A stretch of DNA of 64,000 bases from Pseudoips prasinana (Eukaryota > Arthropoda > Insecta > Lepidoptera > Nolidae): assembly GCA_951640165.1 (NCBI GenBank), contig OX621236.1, positions 33,348,948 through 33,412,947 on the forward strand, read 5' to 3'. Positions 11,626-22,892 of the stretch are shown here, piece by piece. Under the pieces are notes generated by a model. The model was not told the DNA's origin, searched no databases, and saw only the letters and a program-made list of their open reading frames with translations. Both the position numbers and the translations under genes were made by a program. Numbering within the stretch: the first letter of the stretch is position 1; every line of letters starts with the position of its first letter.

Positions 11626-12070
11626 TGGCGATATTCATCACCGTCACACAGCGATCCCAATAGAGATGGGGAAAAGGCAAGATTAAATGTTTGTTCCTGC
11701 GCAATAATTAAGAAAGATACATTGTATAGTTTGTTAAAAAATTCGGGCATTGACTTATGTTTTGTGAGATCAGTATGTCCATAAATTTTAACAAGTTTCA
11801 GAACTATTTTTAAATAATCGAGAACATATAAAAATGCCATAAAATCGATATAATTAATCAAGTTTGTTCGTAGGTACAATCGTCAATCAACGATAAGAAC
11901 AAACATTAAGAGGAATTCCAACTGACGATATAGTCTCGGCGGCGGTCTAGCTCTCCACGTATATACAATGTGAAGTATAAAATAATACTAGAATTTACCA
12001 AATTGAGATTTAGTATGAGTTCTTCCAAACACTGAAACGATTTTTTTTCATTCAGTAACACAAGAGACAA

Positions 12071-12240
12071 GACAAGACATTCGCCTCGCCGTTTCGTGTC
12101 GCGGGTTCGAGTCCCGCGCCGAACAACTATTTGTGTGACCCATAAATAGTTGTTCTGAGTCTGGATGTAATTTGTGCCCGTCTATTTTATGTTTGTAAAG
12201 TACCCCGCGACACAGGCTATAGGGAGAAAGAAGGGAAAGA
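12071..12240 (+). repeat. SINE family A
   Basis: It carries the B-box gcgggttcgagtcccgcgcc, then gaacaactatttgtgtgacc and cataaatagttgttc, then the gtttgtaaagtaccccgcga tail. The central gaacaactattt/aaatagttgttc pair forms a 12 bp hairpin that is kept in other copies. The 5' A-box part is degraded. Confidence 0.75.
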
Positions 12241-13018
12241 AATTAAGGTTAATTAATTAGCGCTGCGGCGGTGTGAAAAAATGTGCATATTTTTTGTTAA
12301 TGTTTATTGGTTCTAGAAAAACAAAATACAACTATACTTATAATTAAAATACAGTCCAATTTTTACTTTAAATCAGCTTGTATAAAAGAAAATGTTTGAA
12401 AAATGGTATGGTAAATAAGTATTAAAAGTACATTTATTCAAAAATTTACCGATAAGGCTAATTTAGAACAGTTTTTTATCAAGTGTGATTGGATAGATCT
12501 AAAGATTTGGTGAGTCGTGGTCTTTAGTGATCTGAAATGATTCTGAATAACCTCTTTGGAGTGTATCCACTTACCACCTTCATCCTTGTATATTATGACT
12601 ACCAATCTATGTAGCACGTTGTAAGCCGGTGAATGTAGGAAGAGTTCCGTCCATGTATAGTTGTAAGTGTGTCAAGTGCAGTTACGTCAAACTCTCACCT
12701 CGATATATAAATAGTAAGTAGTGTAATTAATTCATAGGTGTTCGTCTAAGCTCGGCTATTTAAAGGCTTGTTAAATAATCACTGTATAAGGAATTATGTT
12801 TGCTATTCGACTGTTTAGTTGCTTTAGACTATGCACACGGTGTTTTTAAGCGACTTGAAAAGAAGGCTGTTTAATTTTTTTCATTTGTATATTTATGACG
12901 CGATTTATTCGTTGTTTGTGACCGATTTAGATATTTCTGGTTATTAACCACCTTTAAAAGAAGGAGGTTATCAATTCGAATCGTTAGACAAGATGTTGTT
13001 AATTACATCTTAAACTAA
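12241..13018. other. No gene or recognised repeat
   Basis: AT-rich flank of the mariner. The phrase accacctttaaaagaaggag near 12950 recurs loosely at about 48705-48735 (accacttaaaaaaggaaaag). Confidence 0.45.
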
Positions 13019-13020
13019 TA

Positions 13021-14302
13021 GGTCTTTACCTATGAAATTGCCGTTTTGTATGAAAAAATTTAAACGAATTTTTTTCATGAATTTTTTTATTTGTATTAAT
13101 CGAAGTAATCACCCATGCAATCAATGCATCTTTGCCATCGCAGTGGCAGTTTATTGATGCCCTTCTTAAAGAAATCAGCTGGACGGGAGGCAACAAATTC
13201 TTCAAAGGCATTTTGTACTGCCTCTCGGGTATTGAATTTTTTTCCCGCCAAGAAGTTATCCAAATTCTGGAAAAAGTAGTAGTCTGTAGGCGCAAGGTCT
13301 GGTGAGTAGGGCGGATGACGGAGAGCTTCCAACCCCAGTTCTTGCAACTTGGAGACCGTCTGCTGTGCAGTATGAGGTCGCGCGTTGTCGTGCAGGAGCA
13401 GCGGAGACGAGCGATTGACCAATGCTGGTTGGAGATGCGCCAGCTTCTCCATCATTGTGCTCAGTTCTTCACAGTACACATCTGCAGTAATGCTCACCCC
13501 GTTTGGTAAGAAGCTGTGATGAATCACACCGGCGCTAGACCACCAAACAGTGACCATCACTTTTCTAGGGGTAAGTTTTCGTTTAGGGCATTGTTTAGGT
13601 GCTGAACCAGGATCCAACCAACTTGCTGAGCGCTTGCGGTTATCAAACAGAATCTATTTTTCATCGCAGGTAACAATGCGGTTCAAAATTCCTTCATTTG
13701 TGTGTCTGTTGAGCAGTGCAAGGCACGTCTCGACGCGTACTTCGCGCTGGCGATCATTGAGTTCGTGGGGCACCCATTTGTCAAGCTTTTTTACCTTGCC
13801 AATTTGACGCAAATGGACCAATATTGTTTTGACGCTAACGTCGAAAGCTGCTGCTAATTCAGCCGTAGATTGTGTATCATCAGCTTCCACAACCGCCTTT
13901 AATTCGTCATTGTCGACCAAAGTCTTCGGACAACCGCGAGGTTCATTTTTCAGGTCGAAATTTCCAGAACGGAAGCGAGCAAACCAATAACAGGTGGTGC
14001 GTTGGTTTGTAGTGTTAGCTCCGTAAACGTCGTTGATGTTGCGTGCCGCTTGTGCCGCGTTGCTGCCACGACGGTACTCATATTCCATAATTACTCGAAT
14101 TTTTAACGTATCCATGATGACGAAAAAGATTGAAATGCGATGAAAATGTAACACTAATCAATAAAGAAATGACTACTTTTGGAAAAAAGAATCCATGTTT
14201 TTAAAATAAAATTAATTTGAAATTAGAATTCTTAGCCAAACAAAAATTATTTTGATTTGAAATGGCCAGTACTGCAGAACGGCAATTTCATAGGTAAAGA
14301 CC
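13021..14302 (-). mobile_element. Full-length mariner transposon
   Basis: The 1282 bp element has 28 bp terminal inverted repeats with one mismatch (13021-13048 and 14275-14302, starting GGTCTTTACCTATGAAATTG) and a TA duplication on each side (13019-13020, 14303-14304). It encodes one transposase on the minus strand. Size, TA target and repeat length are all standard for mariner. The near-perfect repeats and single coding defect suggest a fairly recent insertion. Confidence 0.95.
13096..14115 (-). pseudogene. Mariner transposase, one nonsense codon
   Basis: A 339-codon frame from ATG at 14113-14115 to the stop at 13096-13098, interrupted only by TAG at 13654-13656. The enzyme would bind the terminal repeats and catalyse cut-and-paste DNA transposition in the nucleus. 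The N-terminal half has the helix-turn-helix region (for example SNAAQAARNINDVYG) and the mariner signature WVPHEL. The catalytic aspartates are D151 (TCDEK), D243 (HDNARPH) and D278 (SPDLAPTDYYFF), with exactly 34 residues between the last two (DD34D). The nonsense codon replaces the Trp normally following TCDEK, a TGG to TAG change. The downstream frame is otherwise intact and ends with the family-typical RWQRCIDCMGDYFD. The usual mariner length is about 340-345 residues. The sequence looks closest to the cecropia/Hsmar1-like group, judged from memory. An in-frame Met upstream (14154) is possible, but the 14115 start fits the family length. Confidence 0.93.
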
Positions 14303-14365
14303 TAATATAAGCATTGACATAACCTTAAATAACCTTTGACATTGACATTTTAATTTGACAATTAT

Positions 14366-14565
14366 CATATACATCTTCTGCTGGACCTCCCCAATAGATC
14401 ACTACAATTGCCGTTTTTGCACTACCCGCATACAGCGTCTTCCATCTTGTGTGTGTGTGTCGTGGTCGCATCTCGAGAACCTTTTTCTCCCATTAGCCGT
14501 CGGTTCTACGAGCTATGCAGCTCACTGCCACTTTAGCTTGGCAATTCACCGGTATGTCCGTTACT
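14366..14565 (-). mobile_element. LINE fragment, QQWTSSG family
   Basis: On the plus strand it reads tctgctggacctcccc, then gtggtcgcatctcgagaacc and gccgtcggttctacgagcta. This inverted stretch matches the order of this LINE's last few hundred bases, as in the copies at 5664 and 16752. It is heavily decayed and contains a (GT)n run at 14450-14460. Confidence 0.6.
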
Positions 14566-15394
14566 AAATTTGACAATATATTCAAGAAATTAGCTATTTA
14601 ACTCAACCATTAATATCAAATATGAATTATAATAATTCTACATGACATCATGATTCATTCACGATCTAATATTATATTATTTTATTATATTCGTAGTTCA
14701 TTTGTTATACTACAATAATTCATGTTCTAACAATATAGAAGCGTTGTGGAATAAAAATAATTTTTAATCTATTTATTTAAACTAAAGTACGTTTATTTTA
14801 TTGTTCATACGACACTTACTTCATTGTGTAAGAAATATTTTTTTAAATAAATTTTATGTGTTTATTAAATAGTAATTTATTTGTGAATAAAATGGATGTA
14901 TACAGTTATTGTACAGATTGATATTTGGTTTCCTTTTTTAAGACAACTAACGAAACACTCTGTATATTACCTCCATGATGCGGCACAAATTGTAAATATC
15001 GATTCATCATTTGAATTACCATATTTAACTAAAACTATGGCACATTTAAACCCAATAAAATTATAGCCTTAAGCGATCCAAATAGACTCAACAAGGTTGT
15101 TAAAATCATTGATATAAATTAACCTTTAATTAATATTGCGAATGTTATAAAAATAAATCGAAGTAAGAAATATTTTGATAACCGCAAGAGGTTATTGAGA
15201 TGTATTAGGTTACATTCAGTCATCATAGTATAAACAAACTAGCTACGTGCGAATAAAGTTTACGCACAGAGGGTTCCATATCTTCCTTGGTCGTATACTA
15301 AAGTAGCATCTGGGCACACAAAGTCAACTTATATTTTCTAGGCGTGGAAATAGCTAGACTTTTTTAAAACTACACCTCAACTACGGAAGTATAT
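14566..15394. other. No gene or recognised repeat
   Basis: Very AT-rich; nothing supported. Confidence 0.5.
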
Positions 15395-15560
15395 CTTGTG
15401 TCGCGGGGGACTTTACAAACATGCAATTCTCAGAGACAGCTCGGACCATCAATTTATTGGTCACACAGATAGTTGTCCTGTGCGGGAGTTGAACCCGGAA
15501 CACAAGGGCACCGGGATAGTAGCGAGGCGACCTCATAGACTGCGCCACACGTCCAGTCTA
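15395..15560 (-). repeat. SINE family A
   Basis: Inverted copy: tgtcgcgggggactttacaa, agatagttgtcctgtgcggg, the inverted B-box gttgaacccg, and gactgcgccacacgtccagt at the head end. Confidence 0.7.
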
Positions 15561-15790
15561 TTAACTGATCAATCTCCGTTTAATATATTCATTCGTATAG
15601 GATACCAATAATCATTTACCACTGAAACACACATAACGCCATATGCGTTTGTGACAATGTTTTAAGTATTGAAAATATACTGACACGTTTATCTGTACAA
15701 GTCAAATAAACAATTATATAACAATATTGGCGTCTCAAATTTCAAACATAGATTTTTTATGATTAAGTCGAAAATATTAGTCGTATGAAA

Positions 15791-15959
15791 TCTACTATAT
15801 AAAAATAAGTCGGGTTTTCCCTCCTGACGCTATAACTCCAGAACGCACGAACCGATTTCCACGGTTTTGCATTCGTTGGAAAGGTCTCCGGCTCCGTGAG
15901 GTTTATAGCAAAGAAAATTTATAAAATTTAACGCGGGTAACACCGCGGGGCACAGCTAG
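15791..15959 (+). mobile_element. Helitron-like element, subfamily 3
   Basis: It begins TCTACTATATAAAAATAAGT after an A and ends acgcgggtaacaccgcgggg, cacagCTAG before T. The 169 bp unit has the same 3' hairpin and end as the other Helitron-like copies but an unrelated 5' part. Confidence 0.7.
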
Positions 15960-15960
15960 T

Positions 15961-16545
15961 TATTTATATTTTGATTTTCTTATTTTAATTGCTATCCATG
16001 TGAGACGAGCTATAATGGGAGCTTCTTACCATTTTGTTACGGAACCCTTATTAAAAGAATATTTGCGAAAGTCAACCTTCACATATCAGTTTTGTTCTTT
16101 GTTTATCAATTTTAAGTATATATGTAGGCCTTTACCTTTTGTGTGTAAAGTTTCTAATCAGTAACATGAACAATAATTTTATATTATTGTTCATCCAATT
16201 AAGGCACGAATTTAATAGTGCGCGTGCACCACACTATCATATTATTACGTTAAAAAGTGAGAAGTAATTTCTTTAAAGTATTTGCAGAGATAAATAGTTA
16301 TATCACATTTCAACTCGTTAGTATTCTATTGTGAAACAAGGTGTTACTTCTTTTAAGGTATGGCGGGAAATACCCCCCATCACTTGAGGAGTTACGGACT
16401 TGATTAATGAGGACAAGAATACCTTTCTATATTCAAACAGACATTTCTTTCTTTTAACCTTTCTATTGTAGGTACTAGTAAAATAATGAAGGACTTCGAG
16501 CAATATGTAAGCATTGTGAAATAAATAATACAGAGTTATTATTAA
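15961..16545. other. No gene; small hairpin
   Basis: AT-rich. A perfect 12 bp hairpin lies at 16166-16194 (atgaacaataat, loop tttat, inverse). Nothing coding was recognised. Confidence 0.45.
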
Positions 16546-16691
16546 CTAGTTGTGCCCCGCGGTTTTACCGGCGTTGAACTTATCCACGCAAACTTCCATG
16601 CAAAATCCTCTCCAGCCGTTTAGACGTGAAGAAGTAACTAACATAAACACTGACACACTTACGAATGTTCGCATTTATAGTATTAGTGTGA
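16546..16691 (-). mobile_element. Helitron-like element, subfamily 1, internally deleted
   Basis: ctagttgtgccccgcggttt at the 3' end, gccgtttagacgtgaagaag inside, and tagtattagtgtga before T at the 5' end. It lacks the central part present at 19580-19753. Confidence 0.7.
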
Positions 16692-16751
16692 TTAAAATAA
16701 TAAAATTTGTTATTATATTCTTTGTTAAACAAACGTTATTATCATAACATT

Positions 16752-16862
16752 CATCATCATCATATCAGCCGAAAGACGTCCACTGCTGGACAAAGGCCTC
16801 CCCCAAGCATCTCCACAATGGCCGGTCTAGCGCTGCCAGCATCCAACGGCTTCCCGCTCCAT
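16752..16862 (-). mobile_element. LINE 3' end, QQWTSSG family
   Basis: catcatcatcatatcagccg, aaagacgtccactgctggac, then aaaggcctcccccaa: the cleanest inverted copy of this LINE's 3' end in the window, about 110 bp. Confidence 0.75.
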
Positions 16863-17224
16863 CATAACATTAATGTTCTATTATTTTCAAAGAACAAACG
16901 TTTGAAAGCCAGCGATTTTCGCTGCTAACAATGAACATAATAAATGTACATCATTTATTTTTGAAAATCGCTGAAGTGTTAATGATCGAGAATGATGGTG
17001 TACGTATGTAGGTTGTATGATTTTAGGTTCAGTGCTCTTTCTTACTATTAATAGCATCTTTCTTGCCTTCAAGCCATTTATATTGGGGCCAGCTATCAGT
17101 CTAATTAGTTCATTAAAGTGCTTGTGTATTTTGGACTATCGAAGCTATTTCATATATGGTCGCGTGTTATTCGAATATCGAACACACAGTTTTTGTAGGC
17201 TTTAGGTATTACTTAATGATAATG

Positions 17225-17400
17225 AAATTTCGAAAGCCGCAGGCGAACCAAAGTAACGCACATAGCCTGAAGAATTGCCCAGCTGAAGTTACAATGGGCA
17301 GGGCACGTAGCTCGTAGAACAAACGGCCGCTGGGGCTGTAAGGTTTTAAGTGGCGACAACGAACGGGGAAACATAGCGTGGGCAGGCCCCATACAAGATG
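17225..17400 (+). mobile_element. QQWTSSG-family LINE, part before insertion
   Basis: It reads toward the element's 3' end: gaattgcccagctgaagtta, caatgggcagggcacgtagc, gcgtgggcaggcccc, corresponding to LPS-type AKLQWAGHVAR and VGRP-type coding in this family. It is broken at atacaagatg by the insertion at 17401 and resumes at 17680. Confidence 0.7.
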
Positions 17401-17663
17401 TCGCTGTGCCGTACTGGCAGGAGTCGGCAAATGGGGAGGGCAACCCACAAATCTCCCCGGGTGCGTGTCCCGACCATCTGGGCCACGGTGCAAAAAGGGG
17501 GCACCGGAGCAGCATACCCGCGTTCCCGGGGCTCCCCCTATCAGGCGCCAGAAGAAGTCCACGGCAGGTTAGGTTTAGTCAGTGCGAGTCCGACATACCC
17601 ACCCGCAGACACTTTTTGCGGGTGGCATGCATTAGCATTCCCCCTGCCTTATCAAAAAAAAAA
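17401..17663 (+). mobile_element. R1-like LINE 3' end inserted in another LINE
   Basis: The 263 bp insert runs from tcgctgtgccgtactggcag to an oligo-A tail (atcaaaaaaaaaa). It is bounded by the perfect repeat GGCCCCATACAAGATG at 17385-17400 and 17664-17679. Excising the insert plus one repeat restores the host LINE reading into gaccgattatc. The same sequence, longer, is at 59158-59870. It is a 5'-truncated non-LTR insertion with a clear target duplication. Confidence 0.88.
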
Positions 17664-17679
17664 GGCCCCATACAAGATG

Positions 17680-17785
17680 GACCGATTATCTTCTGAGGGT
17701 TGCTGCGAATAGCGCAGTACCGGAAAATGTGCCAACCTTTGTCCAGCAGTGTACGTGTCTCGGCTGATATGATGGTGATGAAAAA
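17680..17785 (+). mobile_element. QQWTSSG-family LINE, part after insertion
   Basis: It continues gaccgattatc and ends cctttgtccagcagtgtacg, tgtctcggctgatatgatgg, the decayed C-terminus and 3' tail of the family. Confidence 0.7.
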
Positions 17786-18494
17786 AAGTGCAAAAAATTA
17801 TAATCCAGTATTATTCGACTATATTAGCTATATTATTTATTTAAAATAATATGAGGTACACAATTAATTATATGTATTTTTTTTTGTATTTATGTTAAGC
17901 GGTTTTGCATCGGCAAACATCGATTTGTGTACCAATATTGATGTTTATTGTTTTCTGGTTGATGCCATATTAATTTTATTTGAAACGGCCCTTGCTAAGA
18001 AACCTTGCCAGCGTTTGTATGATTATCTTTAAAAGAGTAATTATAACCTTTATAAATATCGGTGTTCTTTGACCTTTATACTTAACGATTTTCGAGAAAC
18101 AAATTTGAAAAGTTCCCCAATATTGGGCATATTCTTAAAAAAATAAATTAACTAAATATACCTAATAAATTATACGAAAGTCGCAAGGACACCAAACCAT
18201 ACAATTTAGGACGTGTTGTTCGACTGGTACCTACCTCGAATTGGTACCTTATCTCCAAAGGTACATACAAAGCTGAGGTGCGGTTATTAACAACGTTAAG
18301 CAATTGGAGCGGCGAATAACTTGCGAGTTTTTGATATTTAAAATGTTTTTGGGAAAGGCTTGTGTAATTTTAAGGAAAATGTCACGGTCAAGATAAGTAT
18401 GTATGCTGCCGAAAGGGTTATAATGAACCACATTAATTTCTTTGTAAAGGACACAGGTTATAAAGTAACTCGGTGTACCTTACATGTTGTATAC
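17786..18494. other. No gene or recognised repeat
   Basis: AT-rich; nothing supported. Confidence 0.5.
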
Positions 18495-19400
18495 ATTTAT
18501 ACTCTTTCATATTTAAAAAAAGTATGATTCATACATGGCTATTAGATATTTACTTGGCTATTGATATAAAATGTTAATATCAAGGTAATAGAATACGAAG
18601 ATAAATTTCGTGCATAGGATATTTCTAAAATCACATAATCCTCTATCTCTAATAGATTATGATATCCCCATACTGACACATCACAATGGGACATGCAAAT
18701 GGGAAATGTAACATAAACATTTTTATGTGTTTAGTTAATATGACTATTGATTAGATCTTAATAAAACGCAAATATATACTTATACCCATTCATATTTTCA
18801 AAAAGTATGAGTTAGATATAGATGGGCTATTAGATATACATGGCTATAAATAGAAAATGTTATCTAATATTAAGGTAGTAGAGTACGATAACTTCTGTCG
18901 AGGATATCTATAAAATCACACAATCCTCTATCGCTAATAGATTATGATATCCCCATACTGACCCATCACAATGGGACATGCAAATGGGAAATGTAACAGA
19001 AACGTTTTTATGTGTTTAGTTAATATGACTATTGAAAAAATTTTAATTAAACGCAAATATATGAGTATAACCATTAAAATTTACATAAAATATGGTTGAT
19101 AGGCTATTAGATGTAGTTTCATGACTATAGATAGACAATGTTACTATTAAGGTAGAACAACTCAAAGATAAATTTCCTTGCAAGGCACGGATATCTCCAA
19201 AATCATTTATATATACATGATTTCTAAGAACACAACCCTCTAACTTTAATAGTTTCAGATTTCGCTATACTGACCCATCAAAATGGGACATGTAAAGATA
19301 ACATAAATGTTGTTTGTGTTTAATTAATATAACTGTTGATTAGATCTTAATAAAACGCAAATATATGAGTTTCATATTGACATTCATATTGACATAAGGT
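18495..19400. repeat. Tandem array of ~285-300 bp units
   Basis: Three consecutive units start near 18495, 18779 and 19063, with a partial fourth from 19366. Landmarks repeat in order: gatatccccatactgac (18661, 18946, diverged at 19258), catcacaatgggacatgcaa, then atgggaaatgtaaca, ttttatgtgtttagttaata, and ttaataaaacgcaaatatat. Units 1 and 2 are very similar and unit 3 is more diverged. No coding frame spans a unit. Confidence 0.85.
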
Positions 19401-19579
19401 ATGATTGATAGACGGCCCGAGATATCTCTGTGAACAGAATGCAAATCATAAGTTCAATGAAATAGTTAATTAATACATAACGTAATTCAATATGGGCGTA
19501 GGGCTTACTCAATACGGCACACGGCTCCAAGCAGTCTGACAAGGCTTTATCTACAATATATTTAATAAAATATGTAGTA

Positions 19580-19753
19580 CTAGCTGTGCCCCGCGGTTTT
19601 ACCCGCGTTTAACTTTATAAATTATAGCCTATGTGTTAATCCAGGGGGTCAGCTAACTCCATACCAAATTTTATTAAAATCGCTTCAGACGTTTAGACGT
19701 GAAGAAGTAGCAAATATACACACTCACAAACTTTCGTCTTTATATTAGTGTGA
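19580..19753 (-). mobile_element. Helitron-like element, subfamily 1
   Basis: Complete 174 bp copy: ctagctgtgccccgcggttt at the 3' end, ctatgtgttaatccaggggg inside, tttatattagtgtga before T at the 5' end. Confidence 0.78.
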
Positions 19754-20419
19754 TATATTTAATAAAATATGTAGAAATATATAATTATTACTTTTGAAGT
19801 AACTAGGTAAGTAATTTATTATTTTTTATTACTTTTTCTGACATCAATTTGATCAGGTGGCAGGTGGTATTATATTTGAAGACCGTAGGTACATTTATTT
19901 GACATCATGACTGCGTTACGAAAACCACCCCTACTGCGTAAGAAATAAAGAGGCTGCCAAGGTCTGATCTGTATTCATCGTCATAGCTTCAAAGATTGTT
20001 GTTTAGACAACTGTTATAATTAAATAAAATATTCCAGAGCAATTTATAAAGAGTAAACAATATTGAAGGACTTTAAAGAAAGTTATACATACATATAATA
20101 GTGTTTATTACATAAATGTTTCCGCTTGATATATTTTAATAGCACAACTAATTTATTTATTTACGAATAAACATTAAAATCGCTATTAAAGTCATTAATT
20201 TAGCCAAAGTATTTTTTTTTGTGGTAATATTTTGATAGTATGTCTGACCTACGGAGAGTCACGAAGTGTACCGATCAATTCCGAACAGGTTAAAGCCAAT
20301 CAGAGTCAAGGTCGCCGTGATCTACGGGTGCGTATCGATCAATGATCTACGATTGATTAAGTATGCGCTAAACTAATGTGCGACGATACACTTAGCCAAT
20401 TTTAAATAACTTTTATGTC
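19754..20419. other. No gene or recognised repeat
   Basis: AT-rich. A slightly GC-richer patch at 20240-20350 has no recognisable content. Confidence 0.45.
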
Positions 20420-20465
20420 ACGCTGTACAAAAAATTTATAGTAATATAAATTTTTTGTACAGCGT
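20420..20465. repeat. Perfect 21 bp hairpin with 4 nt loop
   Basis: acgctgtacaaaaaatttat plus a (20420-20440) and its exact inverse (20445-20465) around gtaa. After one mismatch the pairing continues four to five more bases outward. It may be the residue of a palindromic MITE or a local fold-back. Confidence 0.7.
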
Positions 20466-21375
20466 AACATTTAGTGACTGTTATTATCTCTAATTTGTTG
20501 ACAATAAAGAGTTATTGTAATTTTCAGTCCGGAACAATCATTTAAATATGTATCTAGGAGTCTATGTAGGAGTCATAGAAATGACTGCAATCTCAGGCAC
20601 TTTCGTCATGATGAAACAATGGCAGCGAGCTTCTATTATTGTGAAGACATTGTTGACCATATTTCTCAGAAATTAGGCAAGAAATAAGTGCCTGCCTGTA
20701 ATCGTAAGCTTCACTTACTTTACGTGAATAACTTTGTGTCTGTGTATTTATTGTATTTTGGGGAAACTCAAAACTATTGTGTTGTAAACTGGTTATTGAA
20801 ATATTAAGATAAAATAAGTTGTACAATCGACACCGCATTCATAAATATATTAATACTTTTTCGTTGACAGTATCTTTATTGCGCAAGCAATAAGGCGTCT
20901 TTTTGTAGTGCAAGTGTATCCACAGTGTTGCCTTCAGCTGTACAATAGCAGGGGCTTAGATATTGCGTTGTTACTCATATTTCTTATTTAAGTAATTCAG
21001 TAACCAAGAATTAGAAGGTTCAATGAATAAATTTTATGTCTCTACCATTTATTAATGTTTATTTCTAAGTGTGAAATATTCGTTTAAAGAAATATAAAGA
21101 TGCACATTAAATTGTTGAATGTACAGTAGCATTGAACTCCGGTACCGTTTCAATATGACCGGATATTTAGCAACGTATTGAAGGTAGATATCTGTCATTC
21201 GGTAAACCTTTATGGTAATTAACTATAGTGATGGTAATATTGGTAAAGTGAATAGTAATCATCGGGATTAGCTGCATATTTCGTGAAAGTACATGTTAAT
21301 TGGGTGTTTTTGGATATCCTGACTTTTTAATTCCTGAATCAAAAAGAGGGGTGTTATAAGTTTGCCTTCGATGTT
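20466..21375. other. No gene or recognised repeat
   Basis: AT-rich; nothing supported. Confidence 0.5.
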
Positions 21376-21510
21376 CAGACGCCAGCACATCAAGCTACCC
21401 CAATCTGTCAAATTTCCCCAATTAAAAGTCAACCTTATGCTTATGTGATAAAGTTGAAAATATATTAAAGAAAATTGACAGATTTGGGTAGCTGGATGTG
21501 CTGGCGTTTG
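21376..21510. mobile_element. 135 bp palindromic MITE, copy 3
   Basis: Left end CAGACGCCAGCACATCAAGC after tt in place of TA. Right end ggatgtgctggcgtttg before TA (21511-21512). The inner part is in the opposite orientation to copies 1 and 4. Confidence 0.82.
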
Positions 21511-22319
21511 TACGTCTGCGTGTGTGTGTCTGTCTGTGGCATCGTTGCTCTCAACGGATGAAGCGATTTCAATACGGTTTTTTATTTGAAAACAGTTTCC
21601 TTGTGGCGGTTCTTAGGTATATTTGGTTAATATCGCTCCAGCAGTGTAAGAGTGTTAGCTCTTTTCCAAAATATCTAATGTAATTATAGTTCGAGTCGGA
21701 GGTTTTCTAACGGTTATGTTATTACGATCTAAGATGGACCACGTAATTTTACATTTATTATTTATTATAACTATATTTCATTTTATTCTATATCTAAGGT
21801 GGTACGGGCGGTATCTAAGGTGAACCAAGCCATATTCAGTGAATACTATTTACCACAACAAACAAAGCAAAACTATTTAAAATAGCAATTTATCTGCAAG
21901 TCTTATGCATTCCTGTGTCATAAGATGTTGCTTGGTAAGTCATTCTTCGAAGATATATGATGATGAATGTTGACATATAGTCAAGTTATATGGCAATAAA
22001 AACCATTTGCGTATTTTACCTACCTACTAGCACCCGGATGGGAACTATTTTAGATCTTAAAAGATGATATTTTACTAAATAAATAAGCATCCGCGATTAG
22101 ACATTGAAATTTTGGTCATAGGTCATTTTTTACTCGAAGAAATACAGTCAATCTTGAAACAAATGTTGCGCTGAGTTTAATCGTGTTAGAGATTATCTTC
22201 GGTTTGTTTAATATGCCTTGGGGTTATATAATAGTTATATAATAGCTGTAATAAGCTATTGTTGACCCTGTTCAAGGATTTCTTCATCAATTTAAATGTG
22301 ACTTTAATAATATACGGTA
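21511..22319. other. No gene or recognised repeat
   Basis: AT-rich; nothing supported. Confidence 0.5.
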
Positions 22320-22430
22320 GGCCGTATGGTTTCTGGCCTGGAAAGAATAACTTCGCCACCCCATGCCATTCCGTGGGTGTCGAAAGAGGCGACTAAATGA
22401 TACACAAGGTAGTCGGGTAGCCGGGTCACC
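22320..22430. repeat. Unclassified repeat with cgccaccccatgcca core
   Basis: cttcgccaccccatgccatt, ccgtgggtgtcgaaagaggc and gactaaatgatacacaag resemble 57765-57830 (ccaccccataccaccccgtg, ggtgtcgtaaaaggcgtcc). It is a phrase I know from many lepidopteran genomes, probably part of a LINE. Confidence 0.5.
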
Positions 22431-22659
22431 AGAATATATTATACAAACATAGTATTATATAACCAATCTAAAATATATGAAGAGGCAGGAAGGCCTGAAG
22501 GCTCTTCACCACTACTCATCCTCTTATAATTTTATGGGTAGGTGAGGGCGGAACAGAATTATACTTCAAATTACAATCAACGTAATTCACAAGAATCACG
22601 ATTTAATTAGATGTTTAGTGATTACTACAATGTAAAATGAATCAAATGAAATCTTAAAA

Positions 22660-22800
22660 TATCGTGATGGCGAAGATTCTCAGCGATTCGTCACAAGCGT
22701 GGTGCGCGGGCGCCGTCTCGTTCAAAAGTGACTTCAAGATGGCCGCCCACACTACCAGCGACAATGACGCTTCGCTAGGTTGACATTGACAGTCCTGTCA
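22660..22800. promoter_or_regulatory. GC-rich patch with YY1/Pho-like motif
   Basis: A locally GC- and CpG-rich stretch (tggtgcgcgggcgccgtctc) is followed by caagatggccgcccacac, containing the AAGATGGCCGC form of the YY1/Pho site, and by ttgacattgacagtcctgtc. It could be an orphan promoter or part of an unknown repeat. No adjacent coding exon was identified. Confidence 0.2.
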
Positions 22801-22892
22801 ACCTGACGTTTGATGGAAACGCCGTCATATAAATTAAAAATAAGTGTTTGTGGATTTTGTCCGTATACAAAAATGTTGTAGAAGTTTCTTCA

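Noticed and set aside
11367..11879. 170-codon minus-strand open frame
   Set aside because: It is the antisense of the LINE C-terminus read on the plus strand at 11468-11609, and no independent protein similarity is visible.
17209..17712. Several overlapping 64-117 codon frames on both strands
   Set aside because: They run across the boundary of a LINE inserted in another LINE and therefore cannot be one protein; they are GC-rich repeat sequence.
20420..20465. microRNA precursor
   Set aside because: The 4 nt loop and perfect AT-rich stem are unlike animal precursors; a fold-back or MITE residue is simpler.
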